A DNA stretch of 64,000 bases, from assembly GCF_030867095.1 (NCBI RefSeq), contig NW_026775408.1, forward strand, positions 1 to 64,000, given 5' to 3'. Shown here one piece after another: positions 12,961 through 25,000 of the stretch; the stretch's first letter is position 1; each line of letters begins with the position of its first letter. The notes under the pieces are model-generated. The model made no database searches. It was not told the origin of the DNA and was given only the letters and a program-made list of their open reading frames with translations. The position numbers were made by a program, and so were the translations under genes. The DNA comes from Alligator mississippiensis. Lineage: Eukaryota > Chordata > Crocodylia > Alligatoridae.

Positions 12961-13078
12961 CCCAGAGTCACACTGGGTGACATCCCTGGGTGCCCAATGT
13001 CTTAGAATTGGGCTGTAATTTTTGGAAGCTTTGTGTAGACTCCACAGAGCAAGGGGCAAGGGCACAAAGCCCACCACT

Positions 13079-13557
13079 ATGGAAAGGATGTAGATAAATT
13101 GGAGAGAGTCCAGCGGAGGGCAACAAAAATGGTGAGGGAGCTGGGGGACATGACTTATGAAGAAAGACTGAGGGACCTGGGCTTATTTAGGCTAGAGAAG
13201 AGGAGACTGAGAGGGGACTTAATAGCAGCCTTCAACTACCTGAAGCGGGGTTTGAAAGAGGATGGAGCTGGACTGTTCTCAGTGGCAGCAGATGACAGAA
13301 CAAGGAGCAATGGGCTCAAGTTGCAGAAAGGGAAGTTTAGGTTGGGTATTAGGACAATTTTTTTCACTAGGAGGGTAGTAAAACACTGGAACAGGTTACC
13401 CAGAGAGGTGGTGGAAGCTCCTTGGAGATTTCAAGCCTGGCTAGACAAAGCCTTGGCTGGGATGGTCTAGTTGGGGATGGCCCTCCTTTGAGCAGGGGGT
13501 TGGACTAGATGATGTCCTGAGGTCCCTTCCAACCCTCATTTTCTATGATTCTATGAA
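13079..13557 (+). mobile_element. CR1 LINE 3' fragment of a different subfamily
   Basis: An open frame of 123 codons from ERVQRRATKMVREL to DKALAGMV matches the CR1 ORF2 C terminus. The 3' end reads TTCTATGATTCTATGA. It is 5'-truncated. Confidence 0.92.
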
Positions 13558-14934
13558 AGAGCAGAGACAGGGCCTCCCTCGTTCTGGGCACTGCAGCCAC
13601 AATTTACCCTGAGGACCACAGTCACCAACACTGATACTGTTTATGTACTTTGGTCTTAGCCACAGACTCCCCTCTGCCCCATCCCTACCCCTACCCCTTC
13701 ACCCGGGAGCTGCCTCCTCTCCTCTGCACTCTCCCCAGGGGTGATTTCCCACCCCAGCCCTGAACTCCCCTTCAACCCAATCTCGAGTCTCATCCAATTT
13801 CCCGCAACAAGTAATACATAAATAATGTGATTTTTGGGGTCGGGTGTCCAGGATTGATGTTAGGAAAAGGTGGCAATCCTAGCTTCAGTGGGGGAAGGCT
13901 GGGGAGATGTTTGGGCAAGGCCTAGATTGTGACCTGGTGGTTATTGAATTATGCTGAGGAATGGGCCTAGAATCCAGATCTCCCACTGATAGCTCACTAG
14001 TAATCACTGGGCTACTGGGCTAGTTGGTAGCAGGGTCCTCAGTTGGTAGTTAGGAAAGACCCTTCGAGACTGCTTGAAAGACCCACCCAAGGAAAGTACG
14101 AAGAATGTGGTGAAAACCTTGGGATGACCAGACGGTGTCAGACTTAAGTGGCTAAGAACTGATTATAAATAATATCTTACCTCATTCAAGGTCTGGTCTC
14201 CTGAATGATTTGGAAATCAGACATATGGTCCAGGAATATGGAAGGTGGATTGAAATGATAACAAACTGATGGGCAACAGAAAGGCTAGTGGCGTGCATCC
14301 ACTTGTTAGCTTGCGATTGGATGGTCGTATATATTATAAAGCTGTGTGTTCCTAGGGAGCTATGGATTTGTGTGTCCCCCCAGCATAATTCCCCAGTCAG
14401 GTGGGTTGACCAACTGGCAGTCAATAAAGGTTGTCTGATGTCTATTTGGTTTCTTTTACTCACTAGTGAACCTGCAGCTGTGGGACTGGAAGAAGAGTTC
14501 CCCTGGGGGCTGCAACACCCTCCCCTTGGCAGATACACACACAAGGCAAATTTGCTTTGCACATAGTCCCCAACTGAAGAAGAGCCAGAAAATGCAGCTA
14601 CGTGGCTGTTTATGTGTCACCTTTGAATTGGACTCTGCTCCCACTATTCCTAAATTTGATGCCTACTACCTTTTAGCAAAGCCTAAAATTCAGCAATAGA
14701 CAGTGAAACACAATGGGAGAAGCTCAGTCATGTGAATAATTTCAAACACTAAACCTGGCACCTGTTCATTCAGATGTATTTGCAGGAAGAGAAAAGAAGG
14801 AAATAATAAAAAAAACCCCCAAACATTTAAACCTCTATGCCTTGAAATCAGACTGATGCCTGAACATGTTTTCAAAAGTGATATGGAAACATGGGTTCCC
14901 TCCCTCTCCCCTTCCCCCTACGTTTAATCCATGT
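13558..14934. other. Intergenic with an LTR-like stretch
   Basis: 13558-14030 is pyrimidine-rich in its middle with nothing assigned. 14040-14462 looks like a decayed solo LTR: TATATATTATAAAG near 14327 and CAATAAAGG near 14422 followed by a T-rich tail. The family is unknown. The rest shows no gene. Confidence 0.35.
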
Positions 14935-15069
14935 GGGAAATATGGCCCCATCTTCAGTGTTCAGGGGGAAACCAAGAAAATGGCAAGGCAGTTAGGATCC
15001 AAAGCAATGAAGGAAGCTCTTTTAACCCAGGCAGATTCATGGTTGAAAAGCCTTAATCCCACATTTTAA
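14935..15069 (+). pseudogene. Relic of a CYP2 exon 2
   Basis: The translation reads GKYGPIFSV, KKM, KEALLTQAD and then a stop, in the same order and spacing as [19 protein letters not shown] in exon 2 of the intact gene 3 kb downstream. The expected acceptor AG is missing, and the segment after QAD no longer matches the AERP motif. It is read as the remnant of a lost neighbouring P450 copy or a stray exon duplication. Confidence 0.65.
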
Positions 15070-15801
15070 AAATTAGCAAGTGGAAATGGTGAGTGTGCAA
15101 TTTGTGTGGCTCTTATTCTCAAAGAAGCCTAAGGGAAATAGGCACTTTACACCACAGAAAAGTTGGAAAGAGACACTCATTTGGTGCCTTGTGCATGTTG
15201 TCTTCTTGAAAACTGTTATAAGAAGCCCAGGTGAAGGTTATGTGATACCTTAGCATGGAGTGGTGGAGGCATTCAAATTTCCTTAAAGAAGCAGAGTGAT
15301 TTTCTCCAAATTGGTTGTAGTTGGCCACACTTTGATCCCACAAAGCCCCTGGAAATTCCATGTGAGAAGAATTATTGCAATGCTGAGTATTTTTAAGCAC
15401 ATAGCACATTCCTCCTGTCGTGGACGAGTCTGGCATGCCAGCTTCAGGGTCTAGTTAGGAAATATAACCAATTGTTTGCTGAATTTTTGGTATCTGACTT
15501 CTCTCATACAAACTGCTGACTGGACAAGCCTCCTGCCAAGGCAGGGGGCTGAACATTCATCCAAGTGAAACATTTACAGATTTGTCTGCTGACTTGTTAT
15601 GCTGGTTGTTTGAAACGGGGAGCAGGAACACTGTTTGTATTACACAGTGGTGCCTGTTCCCTTCTGAATGTGGATTGGTCGGTGAGGGGGGCGTGGATTA
15701 AATGATTTTGCAGGCACAGGAGAGTTTGAGTCCTTTATTACATACAGTGTTTATGTAGTGGTTAGTGAGTTTCTGCATTCGGTTTTCCAGCAAAGGCCAT
15801 T
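15070..15801. other. Putative upstream region of the CYP2 gene
   Basis: About 730 bp between the relic exon and the CYP2 start. I see no repeat element and no convincing TATA box placed for the start codon, so the promoter is undefined. Confidence 0.4.
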
Positions 15802-15837
15802 TACACACACACTCTCTCTCTCTCTCTCTCTTTTTAG
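15802..15837 (+). promoter_or_regulatory. CA/CT tract ending in AG, just 5' of the CYP2 start codon
   Basis: A short CA run passes into a CT run and then TTTTTAG, ending about 43 bases before the ATG. It could be a simple repeat in the promoter or 5'UTR. Its form is also that of a strong splice acceptor, which would imply an upstream non-coding exon. The sequence alone does not decide. Confidence 0.35.
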
Positions 15838-15880
15838 TTTTGGATTTTAACCTCTCTAGCCAACTGTTTGTTAAAGAGAA

Positions 15881-16069
15881 ATGGATTGGACTGATCCCAC
15901 TGGGGTATGCCTGGCATTGGTCATGACTCTTCTGTTTATCATGAAAATTGGGAGGTTCTGGAGCAGCAGCAGTAGCAGCAAGGACATCCCTCCAGGACCA
16001 AGGCCCTTACCCATCATTGGAAACCTGCACATTATAGACCTGAAGAGACCCTACCGGACTCTCCTTGAG
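15881..16069 (+). CDS. CYP2 gene, exon 1
   Basis: Codes residues 1-63. The first ATG is followed by a hydrophobic anchor, then a serine run, then the PPGP hinge at residues 37-40 that follows the anchor in microsomal P450s; this order fixes the start. The exon ends at LLE with donor GTAAGT, phase 0. Confidence 0.93.
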
Positions 16070-19000
16070 GTAAGTCTTCTCTCTTCTCCCAAACTGTTTA
16101 GTTGCTAAGGTCAAGGGGATTTTGTGCAGCTTTTGGGGCTACCTGGGATATGGCTCCATCTGTGGGTTTAGGGACCCAATGTGACAGTGACTCTATTTCA
16201 AGTTCCTAATGACTCTCCTTCCTTGGCTTCTCCTCCCCTTGCTAGTGGTGGCACCATTTTTCCTGCAGCCACTGCTCCCAACTGTGGTCCTTTTATGAGC
16301 TGTCCTTACAATTTCTGCCAGCACATGGTATCTCTGCCCATGTCTGGGAAACGCGCATGGTCCTGAGTCGTTACTTCATTGTTACTCCTTGGCACACACT
16401 AGGTCACCAGCTGTGCTATTGCCAACTCCTGGCAGTTGAGCCCCTCTTAGCTTCTCCACACACTGACTTTCCTATAGCTGCTCCTACCTCATCTTTCCTG
16501 TCTTAACTTTTCCCTTTTCTTTTCTCCAAAGAATCATCATTCTCTTTATTCTTACATTTCTATAACGAGTCATATTGCTGATCATGCCTATAATTCAATT
16601 ATATTACTGATCCTAAGCTAAGGATGCAACATTGCCCCTTATGTGACCAAATCACTTTTAGTACTATGCACCTTAATGAACTTATTCAAAGCATTCCTCC
16701 ATACCTTTCATCTCCACCAGTTCATACCAATTGCATCCATCTCATGGGGTTCCTGTCACGACACACTGTTGCCTTGCACACAACTTGAGAACTGGACTTT
16801 CTAACTCCTTTTGCTCCAGGCGCTTCTTGTGACTTCCATGTTTTCCTTGTTCTTTCCCCCCAGCAAAAAATGACATGCATTTTTTTTCTCTATATTTTTT
16901 ATTCTTACAGTCCTTACTTCCATCACTGTCAACACTACTCCAGAGCTGATTGCACATCTGATCCCCTTCATGAGCTTCTAGCGATTCTGAAAGCGATAGC
17001 TCATCATATTAATATTTGCTAGTATCTAACATCCATGTCTGATTTTCAGGTGGTCTTCATTTAAATTCCATTTGTGTGAATCCAAGTTTGCATTGGCACG
17101 TGGCTCCACCCACAGTGATTTCAAAGTGCAAATTGTCCTTTGATCTCTAATTATCCAGCCAACTAAATAGAAATAACTTTAAGTGAGAATATTTAAAGGT
17201 GCTCACAAACATGAACTCCATTCCCACAAACTGGTCCAAAGGAGGCAGAGTGGTAATGGATTGCCAGTTCTTTTGGTAGGTGTGTGAATTATTGTATATT
17301 ATCACATAGACCACACCTGGGTACAGGGTCAAAGCAGGGTCAAAGCTTAATCTTCAGCTGACTCACCCTCTCCTGCTTAACTAAAGGTGAAACCCTGGCT
17401 TCTGGTAAAGACTGGTGTCTATGGATGGATTTATGATTCTGAAAAGAGATGAAGAGTGTTTAGGGCTGTGAAATTGAAGGAGAGAGACCAGGAGCATCTG
17501 TCAGAAAGCAAAATTTCCCTAAGAAAAGTTGTCTTGATTAGTGGAACATCAAGATCATTAAAAAGAAGAGATGATCATTAACAGCTGTGGAGCGACTCAC
17601 TGTTCTTCACTCCACAGCTGTTAATGATCATCTCTTCTTTTTAAGTCAAGTGACCCTCTCAACTTCCTGAATTGTAATACCACAGCTGCTGCACTGTGGA
17701 GCAGAAATCAAAGTAGGGTGCTTCTATCTCAGGCAGAAAATCAGCGTCCCTGCTTAATACAAGTGGCTGTGGCAGACGGGTGGGGAGAGGGGCTGATTTT
17801 GGGGGAAGATGTGTGTTAAATGCAAAAAAATATAGTTTCCCTTCTGCATTTCAACTTTTTCAAGCAAAGTGGACCTACTCCATCTCTGATACAGCTCCAC
17901 TGACTCCAATGGATGGATCTGGCCCACTGCTTTAAATGCTTTTCTTTTCTTCCCAATTAAGCTGTCAAAAACTTATGGGCCAGTTGTCAACATTCATATG
18001 GGAATCAAGAAGATGGTGGTGCTCTCAGGTTACGAGACAGTGAAGGAAGCTCTGGTGAACCAGGCAGATGCATTTGCAGAGAGACCTAAAATCCCAGTAT
18101 TTGAAGATTTTTCCAAAGGAAAAGGTGACTTAGATTTCTTCTTCATAGACCAAATTTAGTCGAGGAAGCAGGCCAAGTCTACTCAGGTGGTTGGAGACCT
18201 CTTAGGGAGTGTGGATGGCCCATCTTTACCTATCTTCTGAATAATGGCTGGAATCAGTGTGCTCCATGTCCCAGCAGAAAGGTGCAATTGGATTGCTCTT
18301 GGGCTATGCTTTGCTTGTCTCTCTAAAACAAGGGTGTGCAATCATTTCAGCTGGAGGGCTGCTTAACCAGTTTTCGTGAGCTGTCCAGTCCTGCAGGGGT
18401 AGCCTTGACCCTTGACAGGTGCCTCACCACTTGGTCACCATCTTGGGACCAGAAAACTCACCCCCTAACCCCTGACCTTTGTTATCGGAGGTCCCTCCCT
18501 TTGACCCAGAAGTAATCCTTTTGAGAGGGGTGGTTGCCATCTTGGAAATGAAAGAAAAAAAAAGAATTGTATACTAAATGTCAAATATCTGCTATAATAT
18601 ATTTAAATTTTATTTAAAAAATATGTTTGTCCTGAAGTATGTGTGTTTGTATAGAGTATATAGAGGAGATTGCACAATAGCTCAAAATGAAGGTGCGTGC
18701 AGGGTTGGGGGGGTGGGATGTGTGGGGTTGGGGAGTAGGGATGTGTGTGTGGTGGGATGTGGAAGGTATGTGTGGGGTGTGGGTATGGTGGGGGGTGTGG
18801 GAGTGTGTGGGAGTACGTGTATGAGTGTGGTGGGGGGTGTGGTGCATAGATTCATAGATGTTAGGGTCGGAAGGGACCTCAATAGATCATCGAGTCCGAC
18901 CCCTGCATAGGCAGGAAAGAGTGCTGGGTCTAGATGACCCCAGCTAGATACTCATCTAACCTCCTCTTGAAGACCGCCAGGGTAGGGGAGAGCACCACCT

Positions 19001-22000
19001 CCCTTGGGAGCCCGTTCCAGACCTTGGCCACTCGAACTGTGAAGAAGTTCTTCCTAATGTCCAATCTAAATCTGCTCTCTGCTAGCTTGTGGCCATTATT
19101 TCTTGTAACCCACGGGGGTGCCTTGGTGAATAAATACTCACGAATTACCTTCTGTGCCCCCGTGATGAACTTATAGGCAGCCACAAGGTCGCCTCTCAAC
19201 CTTCTCTTGAGGAGGCTGAAAAGGTCCAGTTTCTCTAGTCTCTCCTCGTAGGGCTTGGTCTGCAGGCCCTTAACCATACGAGTGGCGCTTCTCTGGACCC
19301 TCTCCAGGTTATCCGCATCCTTCTTGAAGTGCGGTGCCCAGAATTGCACGCAGTACTCCAACTGCGGTCTGACCAGCACCCGATAGAGGGGAAGTATCAC
19401 CTCCTTGGACCTATTCGTCATGCATCTGCGGATGCACGATAAAGTGCCATTGGCTTTTTTGATGGCTTTGTCACACTGCCGACTCATGTTCATCTTGGAG
19501 TCCACTAGGACTCCAAGATCCCTTTCCACTTCCATGCCACCCAGCAGGTCATTTCCTAGGCTGTAGGTGTGCTGGACATTTTTCCTCCCTAGGTGCAGCA
19601 CTTTGCATTTCTCCTTGTTGAACTGCATTCTGTTGTTTTCTGCCCACTTGTCCAACCTGTCCAGGTCTGCCTGCAGCTGTTCCCTGCCCTCCGGCGTGTC
19701 CACTTCTCCCCATAGCTTTGTGTCATCTGCAAACTTGGACAGAGTACATTTGACTCCTTCGTCCAAGTCACTGATGAAGACATTAAAGAGTATTGGTCCA
19801 AGGACCGAGCCCTGCGGGACCCCACTGCCCACACCCTTCCAGGTCGAAACCGACCCATCCACCACGACTCTCTGGGTGCGACCCTCCAGCCAATTCGCCA
19901 CCCACCGGACTGTGTAGTCATCCAAGTCACAGCCTCTTAACTTGCTCACCAGTATGGGGTGAGATACCGTATCGAAGGCCTTCCTGAAGTCTAAGTATAC
20001 GACATCCACCCCTCCTCCTGTGTCCAGGCGTTTTGTAACCTGGTCATAAAAAGAGACTAGATTGGTCAGGCACGATCTGCCTGCCACAAACCCGTGCTGG
20101 GAATCGCATGGGAATGTGTGTGATGGTGTGGGTGTGTGCGCATGGGAATGTGTGTGATGGTGTGGGTGTGTGTGGGGGTGGGGTGTATGTGGGGTGGTGG
20201 GGATGAGTGGGGGTCCCAGAGCCACATATGGCAGCAACATGTGGTGCCAGCTGGGCCCAGCCTCATAGGCCCCATAGCGTGTAGCTCCCAGCTCAAGTCT
20301 CTGGCCCCATGTGGTGGCAGCATGTGGAGCCAGCCCTGACGAGCCCCATAGCGCACAGCTCCCATGCTCCCAATGGAGTCCCCAGTCCCATGTGGCAGCA
20401 GCGTGCAGCCCCACTTGGCCCCGTAGCATGTGGCTCATGCATTCCCACAGGAGTCCCTAACCCCACATAGCAGCACCTATGTGTGGGGCCAGCCCTGCCA
20501 GACCCAATATTGAATGACTTCCTACACTCCCAGGCCCGCTTCCCCCGCTAGGAATCCCTGGTCTAGTGGAGCCGTTACCCAGTGGAGCTGAGATACAGCA
20601 ACAGGGTCACCAGGCAGATGCTTCTTGTCTCTAGCACCCCTCCCTTGGGGCTGGGGGTGGGTCAAGCCAGGCTGGGGTGTGGATTTCTTGCTCAGGAAGC
20701 AGTTGGAGATGCTGCTGCAGGGGCACTGGCACAGGCGCCTCCTGTGCAGAGGTGCCAGCTTTCAGAGGGGCAGCCGAAGGCCAGGGCCAGTGCTAATTGT
20801 TTTTTGGCTTTGGGAGAGGCCCTGTGGGCCAGATGGCCTTATGATCTAAATCTGGCCCGCAGGCTGTATTTTGCCCACCCCTGCTCTACAACGTGCTCTT
20901 CCTGAGGGTTTGTTTCCTTCATTGAAACAAAAACAGACTTGCAAACCTTTAAGTGTTTTGTGGATTGGGGGTGTTGCTTTACCATCTAGCCCTAAGCTAA
21001 ACAAATACTGTGGATGGAAGAGTGATGTCTTTTGTATTTCTAAGAAAGCATTGCTTTGGATTACTCTTCTGACTTGAAATCTTCTCTTCACTTCAGGTAT
21101 TATTTTTTCACATGGCCAAAACTGGAAGGTGATGCGAAGATTTGCCCTCTCAACCTTACGGGACTTAGGAATGGGCAGGAGAGTTACTGAGGATTACATT
21201 GTTGAAGAGTGTGGATATCTGATAGAAAAGTTTGAATCTCAGAAAGGTGGGTTGGAGCTTAGCTTCAGAAAACCTGTAAAATTTTGGCTTGTGCTGGTTA
21301 AGAGCTGCTTTTGTTTCATCCAACTTCCCCCTTTTAGTAAATACCACTAATCTCACTGAGATTTTTTTGCAACTGTTAGAAGAAGAAATGAAAGCTATTT
21401 TATGAAAAAGAGAGTTTTACAGCACATGGATGCCACATTTTTCTCTTGGGGGCAGCCAACCATGGAACCTTGAAAGCCCCAAAACACTGCCCCTGCTCCT
21501 CCCCAATTTTAGGGACTTAAACATAAGACCCTGTATTCTTCTAACCATGATCAATAAACTCAAAACCCTGGGCCAGAGTGTGACACTAGTAGAAAAGATA
21601 TGTCCCTTTTGGGCGCAGCTCTTTCATTAGTGATAAACCTTGACCAGTTGAGGGCCATCAGGAATTGAAGTGGGAAGGAAATTTAGGAGCAGAAGGCAAT
21701 ATAATAAACACTTTTTGCTCTGTATTTTACCACAAACCTCCAAAGTCCCCTGGCTGCAAGATCTCTTCAAATGGGGAATATATTTTAGATTTACAGGTTT
21801 CCTTAGCATAATGCAGTATTAGTTCTTACTATTTCTGTGCATTGCAGTAAGCAGTTGCTATCTGATCAGAGATGGCTCTGCAGATGTGATGGCTTGGAGT
21901 ACCTCTCTATGTCCAGTTTCTGGGTTCTGTTTGATTGTATGATCTCCGTATGTGTAGGCCCTTATGGCTGGTTTTTGCTGAGCACTTTCCCCATGCTTCA

Positions 22001-25000
22001 TAGTTTAAGTATAGGGATAGTGATGCCTAAATGACCTGCTCTGAATGGGACAGACATTAAGGATCGTTCAGAAAGAACCAAGTGTTTCCCTAGCAAAATA
22101 ACAGGATGAATGTAACAGAGGGAAAAACCGTTTTTTCAAGTCTAGCCTCCAGCTGGAGGTAACAAATAAACTGACCATCTGTTGAGAGGCCTTGTCTTAC
22201 CTGGGGCCAGACTGAGACTGACCTGGAAAGTCACATAGCAGAGTGGACTGGAAGTGATAAAGGGTCCAGTCGTAGTCTGAGCAACTGTCTTGTAGCTCAG
22301 AATTCAAAGAGAAGACAGAGGTGGAGACATGACGTCCAGGACCTTAAAAGGACACTGTTGAAATCCCAGGGCACTTACACACATGCAGCAAGGCTGCTGT
22401 GATGTCCAGCACGTTAGACCAGACTCAATTAATTGAGTCTGCTGGAGCACGTAAATTGATAGACTCTGGCAGCCTCATGCATTATGTGTATCCATGGTGC
22501 GGCACACCTCAGTGTTGAGAAAATGGTGAAGGCACACTTTGAACTAACACACATTTGGTGTGCTTTAGTTCAAAGTGCAATGCAGCCATTTTCTCAGTGC
22601 GGAGGCGTGCTATGCTGCTGGTACATGTGATGCGTGGGTGCTTTTAATTAGCATGGCTTGCTAATTAAAAGTGCCCTGGGATGCATCAGGAGCAGGTGTA
22701 AAAATGCCCCCAAAGACTGTTCAAGGCTGATAAGGAATTGGGGCAGGGTATGGCATGCAGGGTTCTTCTTATTTTTTTTTTTCTTATTTTCTCTCTTGTG
22801 CTGTCTAAAAAAAGCAATTGGTTTGGAATTCCTTCTGTTTATACTGTCACACTGGTTGCAATGGTCACATACCACTGATCAAAGGCCAATGGTTATGTAC
22901 CCCTGACTGGTTAATAAACTGTAAAACAGTGTAACCCCTTGATAGCAGAGCTTTGGAGAAGGTATGCTTCAACTCCTGGAGATGCTTGTGGTTCCAGCTT
23001 CCAAGGCCAGTGAACTATGAGAGCAAAAGATACACACACATGCTTCTTCTGTCCTCAGCTTAAGCCTGGCAGTCATGGATTTTGACCAATTCCAATGTTG
23101 GGCGTCTAAAATCCCTTATGTCCACAAGACATGTATGTATGTGCTAGGCTAGGGCAACAACCACACTTGCTTAGTCTGCCTGACTGCAAAGCTGAGCGTA
23201 GAATTCCTCTGGGAATGTAAGTGCCAAAAATGCTCTGTAGAAAAACATAGGCACTTAGATGACCTGGAGAGAGTAGAATGTCACTGTTAATCTCTCTTGA
23301 TCCCTGTTTTCCTTGTATACATGTCTCGTCTGTTTTGATTGCAAGCTCTGTGGAGCAGGGGTATCTCTTATTACGAGTGTGCACAGTGCCAAGCACAATG
23401 GTGTCTTGATCTTACCTGGGAACATTATGTGCTACAGTCATACGAGGAGGAATAATAATAGCCACCTATTAACCATCCTATTTCCATAATCTCTTCTTTG
23501 ATTTGAACATTTTTAGGAAAGCCCTTTGACCCCATTATGATAATGAATGGAGCAGTGGGTAATATCATCGTATCCATAGTACTTGGAGAGAGATTTGGCT
23601 ATGAAGATCCCCAATTCGTTAAACTCCTACATTTGATCAATGAAAATGTGCGGGTTTGTGGAAGTCCATCAGTTATGGTAAATTTGAATATTTTAAAATC
23701 ACTGTTCAAATGAATGCATCCTGTTGTATGGCCGCTGCAGAATGTTAATCTTTCCTATTAATCAGAAACAGTCCAACAAACTGGAGGATAATACACGGGT
23801 CCAGCTCAGAACTTCTTGCTTTCCAAAACTGAGCGCTGCAGTTCCTGTCGTGTAGCAGGCTGTATCTCCCAAATTGTTCCACGGCCCCTGCATCAAATCA
23901 TGTAGTCACAGCCAGAGTGGTAGTAATGACAAGCACATGAACACCAACAACAGTGTGCGTGTGCGTGTGCGTGTGTGTGTGTGTATATAGTATAACATAC
24001 ACTATCTATCATTATCATCAGTATTATTATCATGAATACTAATGATGATAATGTTCAGGTCTCTCCAGAAAGGCTCAGTACAGTGCACAATACCTGAAAA
24101 TAGCTCATAGGATAAGAAACAACATGAGACTCCCCAGTTCACAACCTAAAACTTTAAACTGCACCCCATCCCCCCTCACTTTCACTTCTCTGACAATTTA
24201 ACCTCAGAGTGCAAACCCTCTAGTGCACTGCAATGGAGCTTCCCAATCCCCATCTTGTATACAAAACATCTTCCTACTCCCCTCCTAATAGAGAGACTTT
24301 AATCTGCAGTAGTTAGATACTTATGCTTATTACAAAACCCCCCCAGGTTAGTTAGCTGTTATTACTGATGGCATTAAACTCACAAAGTTGTAATGCATTT
24401 TTATAACTATTAGGCTAAGTACAGACAGTCAAAAAGCCCAAGGCTGAATTGATTCAGTCTTTGCAGTTTAGTTTAAGCTGCAGAGATTAAAATGAGAAAC
24501 AACTGGACAGACATTTACTTTTGAATCAGGGAATGCAGTCACGTGCCTGCAGTGGCTCAAGTCAGAAGCTGGCGGGGGGCTACAGCATGGCCAGTGTTGC
24601 CAAGCTCACTTATTATAAGTGGAATTGGGCTTGTTTTTAAAGGCAGTGCGGCTTTTTTTTCTTGTGAGACTTGGCAACACTGAGCACAGCTTTCTGGCAA
24701 GTAGCCAGCATGGGCTGTGTTCGCTTCCTTTTCCTGCTGCCCCCAAGGGCTCTGGGATTTGCTCTCCAGACTCACAGCAGCAGGACTCTGCAGGGTTGCT
24801 CATCACTTCCTCTTCCTGTTTCCAGGTGCCTGTGGGATTTGTAGTCTACAGTTGCAGCCAGCACTAAGCTTCAGTAAGTTTAGCAGGCAAGCCAGCTCTG
24901 TACTCAGGGGAAGGAGGGTTTAGCTGTGAGAAGAGGGTTTTAACCCCACCTCCCAGGCCCCAGACCCTAGCTGGGGTTTGCCTGTAGGGAGAGGGGGGCA

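Larger units (their letters stand above)
18329..20883. mobile_element. hAT-type element in CYP2 intron 2, holding GT-rich repeats and a nested CR1
   Basis: The ends are CAAGGGTGTGCAATCATTTC at the left and, as the reverse complement of the right, CAGGGGTGGGCAAAATACAG. They are flanked by 8-bp duplications CTCTAAAA (18321) and CTCTACAA (20884), differing at one base. The interior has GT-rich minisatellite on both sides of the CR1 copy at 18846-20100, then a GC-rich tandem array. Confidence 0.75.

Noticed and set aside
10917-12980. + strand open frames over the young CR1 copies
   Set aside because: Antisense shadows of the CR1 reverse transcriptase; the same shadows recur in each copy.
18578-18910. 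Open frames rich in Gly/Val or His/Thr/Pro around 18.6-18.9 kb and 36.6-37.5 kb
   Set aside because: Translations of GTGTGGG minisatellite in various frames; no conserved domain.
20101-20438. N-terminal extension of the CR1 frame at 18930-20438
   Set aside because: It is read-through from the LINE into flanking GT-rich and GC-rich repeats, not a fused gene.
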